NCBI GenBank assembly: GCA_036877525.1
Contig: JAZGTH010000034.1
Span: 5,264,501 to 5,328,500 of the forward strand
DNA from: Chromobotia macracanthus
Taxonomy: Eukaryota; Chordata; Actinopteri; Cypriniformes; Botiidae
DNA: 64,000 nt
Reading direction: 5' to 3'
The position numbers were made by a program, and so were the translations under genes. The notes under the pieces were generated by a model. That model ran no database searches and was not told the DNA's origin. It saw only the letters and a list, made by a program, of their open reading frames with translations. Positions 13,633-23,084 of the stretch are shown piece by piece. Position 1 is the first letter of the stretch; each line of letters opens with the position of its first letter.

Positions 13633-14633
13633 GAAGACTTCGCCAAACAACAATCCAGTAGTGGTGTCCTGTTTGACCACGGAGGTAGCAAATCAAGCCG
13701 CCCTAATAGCCGCCCAACAACACCAGTTGATCACCAGTTGACACCACTTAACTACTCTAACCGAAGAGCTTGTGAAGACACTCCGAGGCTCTCGGTCTGC
13801 TACAAGTCCCAGTACTCCTCGACCCCAATCTGTTGCAAGTCCGATCCCGGTACCATCCGCCACTTCGATTAGTCCACGCATGGCCTTTCCCAGGTGTAGA
13901 GGTTTTCTCCTACAATGCTCCATCTACCTCTCACAACAACCAGCCCTATACCCCACTGACTCCAGCCGAATCACCTTCATCAGCTCTCTTCTCATCGGCA
14001 AGGCACTAGACTGGGTTTCTGCTATCTGGAGGGTGGACGGTACTAATTTCCCCACATTTGAAGCTTTTCTAAAACAGTTTCAAGAGGCCTTCAACCATCC
14101 TGCTGAGGGTAGGAGCCCTGGAGAACAATTGTTAATAGTCCCAAGGAAGCCAAACGGCAGTTAAATACGCGCTCCACTTCCACACTCTAGCGGCCCAGAC
14201 AGATTGGACTGAGAATACATTGAAATTGCTCTTCCGTAGAGGATTAAGCACTAAGCTGCAATCTGAGTTGGCCTGTCAAGATGAGGGGAAGGACTTGAGA
14301 GAACTCATCGAGCTCACCATACAGTTGGATCATCTGATATGTTCTAGACGCACCATTCATTTAAATCCATACCCCCCGTCTAGAGTATGTGAGCCGTCAG
14401 AATCCATGCAGCTTGGTTTCATTTGTCTCACCACAGAAGAAAGAGAATGCCGGGTACGGTGCCGATTGTGCCTCTACTGTGGAGAACCGGACCATATCAA
14501 AGCCTCATACCCTAATAATCCAGTCTGTGTTCCCGGTATGGTGAGTACCGTTTCAACGAACACCTCCTCACCATCAGTCATAAAGGTCCCTGTCACTGTA
14601 ACCACTGATAATTTCTACTCAGGCCCTGATTGA
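13601..14633 (+). pseudogene. Gag remnant of element C
   Basis: The Gag-like reading starts at the ATG at 13601 inside the LTR (MDPSVSDPSLQKTSP...) and passes over the self-primer site. It is then broken by stops and frameshifts: frames 13601-13741, 13772-14164 and 14220-14633 each carry part of it. The second has the capsid-like segment with ALDWVSAIW, as in element B (AIDWAAAVW). The third ends with a zinc-knuckle-like CLYCGEPDHIKASYP, in which the last cysteine of the CX2CX4HX4C pattern is changed to tyrosine. Non-functional. Confidence 0.85.
13634..13643 (+). other. Putative self-primer binding site of element C
   Basis: aagacttcgc, beginning two bases after the LTR end, is complementary at 9 of 10 positions to the predicted transcript start gcaaagtctt (13324-13333). 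No tRNA-type TGG primer site is present at this place. This follows the Tf1 self-priming layout; compare element B, where the pairing is 10 of 10. Confidence 0.65.
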
Positions 14634-15670
14634 TTCTGGGGCGGCTGGAAATTTCATTTCCCACGTGTTTGTTCAACATTACGAGATCAGTTTAACTCCT
14701 CCCCTAGCAGTGGAGGGACTAGATGGCCGACCCCTTGGAAAAGGCTGAATTCAACAGACCACCGCCAAGATAAAACTTTAGGTTAGTGCAATTCATTCTG
14801 AGAGACTCAGTTTCTATGTCATAACCTCCCCGAAATACCCTTTGATCCTTGGATTACCCTGGTTGCAAACTCATAACCCCGTTATCTCTTGGAAGGAGGG
14901 ACAAATAATCAAATGGTTACCCCATTGTCTCACCCACTGTCTAACTAAGATTTCCCATCAAGTCTCTCCTCCAGCACTCCAGGAGGAACATTCCAAGCAT
15001 GAATCCAAGTTACCTTCTGAGTACCTTCAAGTTACGATCTAGAAGAGGCCTTCAGTGAAAAAGGAGCTTCGCAACTTCCACCACACAGAAAGACTGACTG
15101 TGCTATCGATCTCATACCTGGAGCAGAATTACCTAAAGGTAGAATCTTCCCTTTATCACAACCTGAATCCGAGGCAATGAGGGAATATATACAGGAGGAA
15201 TTGAGTAAGGGGTTCATTCGTCCTTCTAATTCACCTGTTGCAGCAAGGTTTTTCTTTGTGAAGAAAAAGGATGGAGGTTTGCGACCCTGCATAGATTACC
15301 GTGGATTTAATAATGTTACTGTAAAATTTTGCTATCCTCTCCCCTTAGTTCCTGCCACCCTGGAACAGTTACGCAGAGCAAAGTTCTACACTCATTCAGA
15401 ACCAACTCTACGCCAAAGAGGAGAAGTGTGAGTTCCATTGTACCAGCACCTCCTTCCTTGGTTATATAATCAGTCGAGAGGGGGTCTCCATGGATGAGAG
15501 GAAGGTAAAAGCAGTAACAGAATGGCCACACCCCCAAACAATTAAAGAACTTCAACATTTTCTAGGTTTTGCTAACTTTTTAAAAGGTCTCGTTTAGCCT
15601 GGTCCCCCGAAGCACAGTCTGTCTTCGATGAACTCAAAACTTGATTTACCACTGCACCCATTCTCTGGCA
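14620..15670 (+). pseudogene. Protease and N-terminal RT remnant of element C
   Basis: The protease active-site motif DSGAAGNFI can be read near 14630-14660, followed by LILGLPWLQTHNPVISW (about 14843-14893), the conserved end of gypsy proteases. RT begins at about 15177 with KGFIRPSNSPVAARFFFVKKKDGGLRPCIDYRGFNN in pieces. At about 15390 the sequence jumps from the start of the RT palm to the connection region (CEFHCTSTSFLGYIISREG), so the catalytic YxDD block is deleted. Element A then interrupts the frame at 15682. Confidence 0.85.
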
Positions 15671-15676
15671 CCCTGA

Positions 15677-15681
15677 CCCAG
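15677..15681. repeat. Target-site duplicate cccag, left of element A
   Basis: cccag at 15677-15681 matches cccag at 20153-20157. Removing element A plus one copy restores an uninterrupted RNase H reading in element C. Confidence 0.95.
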
Positions 15682-16049
15682 TGTAAGGGGGCTGAGGCAG
15701 AAACTGAAGCAGGATCCAGTTGCGGATGTTTATTAGGGTTATCCATAATCAAAGTCGAAAGTACAGGCAAAGGGTCGTAATAAACATAGACAGTCCAATC
15801 CAGGTGTCAAACAAAGGGGCTAGGCAAAAATCAGAAAACGAGAACCAAACAATAGGTAAATCACAGGAAAGCAGGCAGTAAAAGAGAATGCTTAGTAGTC
15901 AGGTGTTAATCTGGCAATACTTCGCAACATGGCCATGTGGCAGCAAGGTTTATATAAATGCCAAACAGGAAGTAAGTTCAGAGTTCAGCAGAGGGAGCAT
16001 GAGCAGTCAGTATTCCGGTGAGGGCTCCCTCTGCTGGCGTGATGTTACA
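15682..16049 (-). repeat. 3' LTR of element A
   Basis: 368 bp, reading on the - strand TGTAAC...TTACA. It is about 90 bp shorter than the LTRs of element B: B carries extra sequence between two ggactgt words, and here one ggactgt remains, as expected for a deletion between short direct repeats. Both LTRs of A share the deletion, so it was present before insertion. The polypurine tract lies just inside at 16050-16064 (complement of a G-run). Confidence 0.92.
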
Positions 16050-17544
16050 GAACCCCCCCCTCTAGGAGCACCTCCAGGTGCTCTACGTGGGCGTCCCCGT
16101 GGACGTGGTGCTGGACGGTCAGGTCTGGCTCGATGAAACTCCTCCGTGAGCGAGGGATCCAGAATGTCCACTGCTGCTACCCACGATCTCTCCTCTGGGC
16201 CGTATCCCTCCCAATCCACCAGGTATTGTAACTGACCCCCTCTTCGCCGTGAGTCAAGCAAGACGTTCACCTTGTAGGCCGGCGTTCCATCAATGTCCAG
16301 CGGTGGCGGTGGCTCCTGCAATATGGCCTCGGGGTCAGCGTCCCGGTGGAAAGGTTTGAGGAGTGACACATGGAAAGAAGGAGAGATGCGGTAGTCAGCA
16401 GGAAGCTCTAATTGGTAAGTGACCTCATTAATCTGTCTTATGATTTTAAATGGGCCAACATACCTGGGAGAGAGCTTCCTGCTCGGCAGACGTAGCTTGA
16501 GATCCCTCGTGGAGAGCCAGACCCTTTGTCCAGGTTGGTATGGAGGGTGTGGGCGACGGTGACGGTTAGCGTTAATCTCCTGCCTCCTCACAGCGCGTTG
16601 AAGCCGTACATGGGCACTGTGCCACACCCTCTCACTGTTACGAATCCAGTCGTTAACAGCAGGCACAGACGATGGTTCTCCTGACCACGGGAACAGGGGA
16701 GGCTGGTAACCCAGCACACATTGAAATGGTGTGAGTCCTGTAGAGGAGTGCGTGAGTGAGTTCTGGGCATACTCGGTCCAAGGGAGAAATTCAGCCCAGC
16801 GATGTTGTTCGCGGCTGCAGTAAGTCCGCAGGTACCTGCCGATCTCTTGGTTCAGCCTCTCCACCTGACCATTTGACTGCGGATGATAGCCAGAGGTTAA
16901 ACTCACATTGATATCTAAAAGGTTACAAAAGGATTTCCAAACCTGAGAGGTGAACTGAGTTCCTCGATCTGATACAATGTCTTCAGGTAGACCATAGTTT
17001 CGAAAGACATGGTGGAACATGGCTTGAGCAGTCTCCATGGCAGTAGGTAATCCTTTTAATGGAACCAGACGACAGGCTTTGGAGAAGCGGTCGACGATGA
17101 CCAGGATTGTGGTGTAACCATCAGACAGGGGTAAGTCAGTGATGAAGTCGATGGAGAGGTGAGACCAAGGTCGTTGGGGAATCGGGAGAGGCTGTAGAAG
17201 TCCCGTCGGCAGGTCCCTGGGAGTCTTGGACTGGGCACAGATGGAGCAAGACATGACATAATTGGCCACATCTTTGGTCATTGAAGGCCACCAGAAGGAA
17301 TTCTGCACAAGTTTAAGGGTTCGTGAAATGCCAGGATGTCCCGTGCTGAGTGATGTGTGGACCCACTGGATGACCCGGTGACGTAGTGTCTGGGGAACAT
17401 ATTGTTTGGAAGGGGGGCAGTTCGTTGGTGATGGTTCTGTGAGGACGGCCTGGTGAATTTCCTCCATTATGTCCCAGTTGACCGGAGCAACAAACAAGGC
17501 TGGACTTAGGATGGGTTCAGGATTGTAGTTCTGTCGTGGGGGAT
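16007..17544 (-). CDS. Integrase with C-terminal chromodomain of element A
   Basis: Open for about 510 codons. In order: HHCC zinc-binding region (WVHTSLSTGHPGISRTLK, then SCSICAQSK), catalytic core with SIDFITDLP, SDRGTQFTS and NGQVERLNQEI giving the D, D and E, a GPF/Y-like module (SPRYVGPFKIIRQI), then a chromodomain (AYKVNVLLDSRRRGGQLQYL and VDWEGYGPEERSWV) and a basic, proline-rich tail. The chromodomain places it in the chromovirus branch; such modules steer integration to particular chromatin in related elements. The frame reads into the 3' LTR before stopping. It lost frame continuity with RNase H, so normal Gag-Pol synthesis is not expected. Confidence 0.9.
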
Positions 17545-18312
17545 CGCCTGGATAGTGCATCTGCCGTGCTATTCTTGGAGCCTGGACGATAAGTGACTGT
17601 AAAATGGAATCGTGAAAAGAACAGAGACCATCTTGCCTGGCGTGAATTCAGACGTCGAGCAGACTTGACATACTCAAGGTTCTTATGGTCCGTGATAACT
17701 TGAAAAGGATGAGCTGCCCCCTCGAGCCAATGTCTCCACTCTTCCATGGCAGCCTTCATTGACAGAAGCTCTTTGTTTCCCACATCATAATTAAACTCAG
17801 CGGGGGTTAGCTTCCGAGAGAAGAAGGCACACGGGAAAAGCTTGGGAGGTTGTCCGTGACGTTGAGAGAGCACGGCTCCAATCCCGCAGTCAGAAGCATC
17901 GACCTCCACAATGAAGGGGAGTTCTGGATCTGGATGTTTAAGGATGGGGGCCGTCGTGAAGCTGGTCTTGAGCTTTTGGAAGGCTGCATTGGCGGAAGCG
18001 TTCCATGACAACCTCTTGGGTTTTCCCTTGAGTAATGAGGTGAGAGGTGCAGCAATAGAGCTGTAGTTCCTAATGAAGCGTCGATAGAAGTTAGCAAAGC
18101 CCAGGAACCTCTGCAATTCTTTCAATGTGGAGGGCTGCGGCCACTCAGTGACGGTGGTTACCTTAGAAGCATCCATTTCAACGCCCTGGTGGCTGATGTT
18201 GTACCCCAGGAATGTTGTCTGCTTCACATGAAACTCACATTTTTCAGTCTTGACATAGAGTTGGTGATTGAGAAGCTTGGAAAGAACACTCTTGACGTGA
18301 GTGACATGATCC
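17545..18312 (-). pseudogene. RT connection and RNase H of element A
   Basis: Begins in the RT thumb (KQTTFLGYNISHQGVEM) and continues RFLGFANFYRRFIRNYS into RNase H: EVDASDCGIGAVLSQ, FSRKLTPAEFNYDVGNKELLSMKAAMEEW, TDHKNLEYV and NSRQARWSLFF. A C-run of five at 17802-17806 (read as G on the + strand) keeps RNase H in frame, whereas B has four. Near 17544 a 5-bp loss relative to B shifts the frame before integrase. The catalytic RT core is absent because of the upstream deletion, so no active polymerase could be made. Confidence 0.88.
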
Positions 18313-19849
18313 TCACAGTCCCAGTGCCGATGTGGTGGTATAACTGTGTGGCTTTAACCTTGCTGAAGACCTCCAAAAGCTCGTTATAAACCTTGGGGAT
18401 CTTTGGTTGGGTCAGGCTCGGAGGGCTCCCCATGCTTGTGGACAGACATGGACTGGACTGCTTAAGGGTTAGACAGTGACTAAAACAGAATGGAGACCAG
18501 TGGGTCAGCTCACCCGTGCGCCAGGAGATGTGGGGATCGTGGCAACTTAGCCATGGCATTCCTAAAATTATTTCATATTTGGGTGAGTCGATCAGATATA
18601 GAGAGATGTTCTCTTCATGAAAAACCCCAATTTGCATTTTCAGTGATCGGGTCTGTTCCAGAACTCCTCCTTTGATGGGTTGGTTATTGACAGCCGTAAT
18701 ACTGATAGGTGGAAAGCATGGAATGGTGGGTAGTTGATGTTTCCGGGCGATGTCCGAGTTGATGAGGTTGAGAGCGGCGCCGGAATCTACTAATGCTGTC
18801 AACATAAAAGAACCACTTTCGGTAGAAATCTGTACGGGTAATGTGAAGACTTTAAATGGATTTTGTGAAAAGGTGTCCACATTCACCCGGTCTTGTGCTG
18901 TGAGGGACCTCCAGGTCTTTTGAGGACACTGTGACTTATGATGACCTGGTTCACCACAATAAAAGCAGAGGTTGTTGATGAACCTTCGTCTACGCTCGTC
19001 CTCAGACAGTCTGGTAGATCCTACTTGCATGGGCTCGGTAACACATGGTGCCTCAGGATTCCGAAGTGCAGGTCGTGACATAAGGTGGGATGCATGCGCT
19101 TGCTTGGGTTTAGGTGAGTTCCTGAGCAAATTATCAATCTTAACAGTCATGTTAACAAAGTCATTGAAAGAAGATTCCTCACCTCGACATGCCATCTCCA
19201 ACTGCAATTGGGGACATAGGCTTTCCCGAAACACCCCTTTAAGTGCAGCATCATTCCATCCACTCTGAGCTGCAAGAGTCCTGAATTCGACTGCGTGCTC
19301 TGCTGCACTATGTGAGCCTTGAGAAAGGTGTAAAAGACGAGACGAAACATCCCGACCCCCAGCAGGATATTCAAATACTTCTCGGAGTTGTAGCAAAAAA
19401 TACTCAGGTGAAGATCTAAACTGTTCGTCCGTCTCCCAAACCGCAGCAGCCCAATCAATAGCCTTGCCAGATAATAGTGACATGATAAAAGAGCATTGAT
19501 CAGAACTAGCATGAGACTGATCCCCCAACGATTCCAAATAAGTGCGTACTTGTCGAATGAACCCTTTACACCGTTCTGCAGAACCATCAAACTTATCGGG
19601 AAGAGCAAGTCTTACCGTGCTCGACATGGTGGAAGGAGGAGAGCAAAGTCGCTGGAGCAGTAGTTCATTCGATGCCTGTAAGTTAACTAGCTGTTCGTGG
19701 TAGCTGCGTAATAGTTCTCCCTGGTAGACAAATGCAGCTTGCAGCTGTGAAACATCCGCTGGATTGAGGGTAGGCGAAGTATTCTGTAAGGGGGCTGAGG
19801 CAGAAACTGAAGCAGGATCCAGTTGCGGATGTTTATTGGGGTTATCCAT
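18313..19849 (-). pseudogene. Gag and protease of element A, fused out of frame to RT
   Basis: Reads MDNPNKHPQLDPAS... from the ATG at 19849 within the 5' LTR. Gag carries a capsid-like segment with AIDWAAAVWE and a zinc knuckle CFYCGEPGHHKSQCP (CX2CX4HX4C). The protease has LVDSGAALNLI and ends at IILGMPWLSCHDPHISW. The frame stays open past the protease to 18224, but near 18325-18330 an added two bases shift it, so the segment just before the deletion reads YHHIGTGTVR, after which RT catalytic sequence is missing. Gag and protease themselves look intact; this copy could still supply Gag. Nearly identical to the start of element B. Confidence 0.88.
19774..19783 (-). other. Putative self-primer binding site of element A
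   Basis: On the - strand this reads aatacttcgc, one base after the LTR end. It is complementary at all 10 positions to the predicted transcript start gcgaagtatt (complement of 20019-20028). Confidence 0.72.
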
Positions 19850-20152
19850 AATCAAAGTCGAAAGTACAGGCAAAGGGTCGTAATAAACATAGACAGTCCA
19901 ATCCAGGTGTCAAACAAAGGGGCTAGGCAAAAATCAGAAAACGAGAACCAAACAATAGGTAAATCACAGGAAAGCAGGCAGTAAAAGAGAATGCTTAGTA
20001 GTCAGGTGTTAATCTGGCAATACTTCGCAACATGGCCATGTGGCAGCAAGGTTTATATAAATGCCAAACAGGAAGTAAGTTCAGAGTTCAGCAGAGGGAG
20101 CATGAGCAGTCAGTATTCCGGTGAGGGCTCCCTCTGCTGGCGTGATGTTACA
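19785..20152 (-). repeat. 5' LTR of element A
   Basis: Promoter-bearing LTR on the - strand. TATA box tatataaa is the complement of 20052-20059; the predicted transcript start gcgaagtatt is the complement of 20019-20028, 31 bp downstream. The Gag ATG at 19849 lies inside this LTR. Poly(A) signal aataaa falls within the first Gag codons, as in B. Confidence 0.92.
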
Positions 20153-20157
20153 CCCAG
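20153..20157. repeat. Target-site duplicate cccag, right of element A
   Basis: Second copy of the 5-bp duplication made by integration of element A. Confidence 0.95.
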
Positions 20158-21564
20158 AACAACCATTCATAGTGGAGGTAGATGCGTCTAACACTGACGT
20201 GGGGGCAGTTCTCTCTTATTGTCAGGGCACACCCTCAAAAATGTTTCCCTGTGCATTCTATTCCAGGAAGCTCTCCGCGGCCGAACAGAATTATGATGTG
20301 GGCAATAGAGAATTGCTGGCAATGAAACTAGCTCTTGAGGAGTGGCAGCATTGGCTAGAGGGCGCTATACATCCTTTTACCGTTCTGACTGATCACAAGA
20401 ATTTAGAGTATCTAAAAAAAGCGGCTGAACCCCCGGCAGGCCAGATGGGCTTTGTTTTTTACCAGTTTTAACTTCACTGTCACTTATCGCCCAGACTCCA
20501 AAAATATAAAGGCAAACACTGTATCCCGTCAAACTGAGGAGTTTTCCAACCCCACTAGCAATGAAAATATACTCCCCAAAAATCTCCTCCTAGCTCCGGC
20601 ACAATGGGACATTATCACCGAAATAGATCTAATTAATGCTGAGGTTCTGCCCCAACAGGAGTGCCTTGAAGGTCTTACCTTTGTTCCAGAAACTCTTCGT
20701 CGTCAAGTTGCTGAGGTTCATGAATCCCCTAGCTCCGGTCATCCTGGAATAACGGCTAAAATCCATCTACTTCAGAACCGGTTTTGGTGGCCTACTCTAT
20801 CCTCCGACACAATCACTTACATTAAGCACTGTGTGTCAAACAACCAAAACTCCCAGGCAGCTTCAAGCCGGACTTTTACAACTGTTACCCACTCCCCGCT
20901 GCCCCTGGTCTCAAATCTTTCCATAGATTTTATCACGGATTTACCAAACTCTTCTGGAAACACCACCATCATTACTATTATTGACTGGTTTTCAAAGGCC
21001 TACCACTTAGTTCCTCTGCCCAAGCTTCCCTCTGCATTTGAAACAGCCAAAATACTAATTAATCAAGTGTTCAGGCTTTACGGCCTACCCGAAAATATTG
21101 TTTCAGACCGGGGTCCTCAGTTCACGTCTCGAATTTGGTCACAACTGGGCTAAACATCAATACAAGTTTAACCTCGGGCTATCACCCACAGTCCAGTGGG
21201 CAAACAGAGCAGCTTAACCAGGAGATCATCCATTTCTTGAGGTCATACTGTAACCAGAATCAGAACGATTGGAGCCATTTCTTAATGCGGGCCGAATACA
21301 CTCAGAACTTCTTGGTCAAACCTACTACAGGGATGATACCATTTAAATGTATCCTGGGCTACCAACCACCACTGTTCTCCTGTATACCTTCAATCACGTA
21401 TTGGCTTCAGTGTAGTGAGGATGTCTGGGACCGAGCACATATCCATCTCTTACACGCGGTGCGACGTCAGACTCAACAGGCCAACCAGCATCGACGTCCC
21501 AGTCCTGTCTACTCACCAGGTCAATGGGTATGGCTCTCCACTAGAGATCTACGACTTAACGTCT
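20158..21564 (+). pseudogene. RNase H and integrase remnant of element C
   Basis: Resumes the pol reading after element A. RNase H motifs: EVDASNTDVGAVLS, then FYSRKLSAAEQNYDVGNRELLAMKLALEEW. Integrase follows: the HHCC-type region (SGHPGITAKIHLLQNRFWWP, with the first cysteine of SCSIC changed to give CVSNN), the core SIDFITDLP and SDRGPQFTS, and YHPQSSGQTEQLNQEI. In the last the catalytic glutamate is kept as TEQ. A frameshift near 21140 splits the core and a deletion at 21564/21565 removes the C-terminal domains. Non-functional. Confidence 0.85.
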
Positions 21565-21692
21565 ACGCCTGTCTTACGTTTACTCTTCTGCCTTGTCTCC
21601 ATTGTTTCCGTTTGCTGTTGTATACTCCTGTCTGCCTGGTTAACAAATAAAACACTGTAAATGGATCCCTCTGTGTGTGACCTTTCGTTACA
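21565..21692 (+). repeat. Remnant of the 3' LTR of element C
   Basis: 128 bp matching the last part of the 5' LTR (from acgcctgtcttacgtttact onward to TTACA), including a poly(A) signal aataaa. The rest of this LTR was deleted together with the 3' end of pol. The outer end is intact because the duplicate gctgc follows. Confidence 0.88.
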
Positions 21693-21697
21693 GCTGC

Positions 21698-22496
21698 ATA
21701 TCCTTTGTGTAGGTAAATTGAAATTCATTCATTCAAGCACAAACAGTCATCTATAGATACATTTAAATTTGAAATAAAACATATCTTACACTAGTAATTA
21801 GTGTTCAATGATCTGTATTGGCTTATGGATTGATTCTAATTCTAACTGGGTGACCCCTAGAAACCATTGTAAAACACCAATATTTGTAAAACAACAACTT
21901 CTGGAAATCCTTTACCATAAAATACGAGTACATTCAAACATATTGTTTTACAATGTTTATCTGACAGAGTATGCATGTGCAGAAAGTTATGTGCTGTGAC
22001 AATTTTATCTGTAGATGTCCGTTAAGTGTAATTCAATGTAAATGAAAAATTTGGATCTCCTATGAATAATGCCGCTGTCATTGGGGCAAAGATTAAAATC
22101 AGCAACACAGTTAGATTTTGGACATCATGATCACCTTGACTTGTTAACAAACTTCTTACAGTGAGTATTCATAATGTAAGACCAACTGCCTATCTGTCAA
22201 TAGATTAGACTGAAACAGCAGGAAGGTTATTGTTCACAGTTTGCTTCTAAACATCTAATAAATACAGCTAATCTTATTAAAACAATACTGCAATTGCTGA
22301 AAGAGAATTATTTAGTGAACATGAAACGTTTTTTTAGTCAAACAATAACTAGAACTAAACTTAAATAGATACACATACACAGAAACACATAAACATTGAG
22401 CAGTGTTTGCTGTGTAGATGAGTCTTACACATGTTGCCCAGTTGGAGCTGCCCTAGGGGAAACACCTAAGTGAAATTCTACTTTTGGGCAATTGGC
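21698..22496. other. AT-rich non-coding DNA
   Basis: No gene or recognisable repeat. The longest open frame (21808-21999) has no family resemblance. Confidence 0.5.
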
Positions 22497-22517
22497 ATAG
22501 ACCCATTTATAAAAAGT

Positions 22518-22602
<85 letters not shown>

Positions 22603-22618
22603 TACTTTTTATAAATGG

Positions 22619-22698
<80 letters not shown>
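22497..22698. repeat. Double (TA)n tract with 26-bp inverted repeat
   Basis: Arms at 22497-22522 and 22599-22624 are inverted copies with one mismatch in 26 bp. About 76 bp of pure (TA)n lies between them, and a second (TA)n tract of about 75 bp follows at 22624-22698. The (TA)n spacer is itself self-complementary, so the whole 128-bp unit can fold into a cruciform. Confidence 0.92.
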
Positions 22699-22702
<4 letters not shown>

Positions 22703-23084
22703 CATTGTAAAAAGCATTCATTATATAAATAAAATTGAATTGAAAGTTCAGTTTCAACTGAACGGATAACAGTATAGCCGCTAACTTGCTCTATTTTGTA
22801 CTTAAACTAGACAACTTAACTTTATATTATTTACGTTATTACTTATACTATTCCACCTAAATACAATACAGTAACACAAATGTATCACCTAGCTGTCACT
22901 AATAAACCATCAATTTGGGTTTAAAAAGACTAACACAATTGTTAATATGAATACATTATATTTTGGACCTTCAGAAGTCTAAAAAATCCTGTTAGATGCT
23001 ATTCTATTCATAGGTTTAGGGTTTTGGATACTATTTTAACTTCTTTTAAATTTTCCTTTGTATTACATTAAATTTAAATGTTTA
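22699..23084. other. AT-rich non-coding DNA
   Basis: No gene or repeat recognised between the (TA)n tract and element E. Confidence 0.5.

Larger units (their letters stand above)
15682..20152 (-). mobile_element. Ty3/gypsy element A, Tf1/sushi type, chromodomain-bearing
   Basis: 4471 bp, - strand, bounded by two 368-bp LTRs that differ by one base as far as I can compare (a versus g in the attaggg/attgggg word near the left start). 5-bp duplicates cccag flank it. It is a very close relative of element B (45112-50284) but has lost the RT palm: the reading jumps from the protease/RT junction (gggactgtg, around 18312) to the RT connection, about 520 bp shorter than B, removing YLDD. Relative to B it also has two extra bases just before the deletion and a 5-bp loss near 17544. 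Recent insertion, not autonomous. Confidence 0.95.
13139..21692 (+). mobile_element. Ty3/gypsy element C, Tf1/sushi type, degenerate, hosting element A
   Basis: The element begins with an LTR starting TGTTAT and ends at TTACA. It is flanked by perfect 5-bp duplicates gctgc at 13134-13138 and 21693-21697, so both outer ends are original. Inside are remnants of Gag, protease, RT, RNase H and integrase on the + strand, with many stops and frameshifts. Element A interrupts it at 15682-20152; the pol reading continues on the far side after the duplicated cccag. Most of the 3' LTR, the end of integrase and any chromodomain are lost to a deletion ending at 21565. It is older than A, B and the solo LTR judging by its decay. 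Confidence 0.92.

Noticed and set aside
22470..22732. Long open frames of repeated Tyr-Ile
   Set aside because: They are translations of the (TA)n tract in several frames and both strands, not genes.
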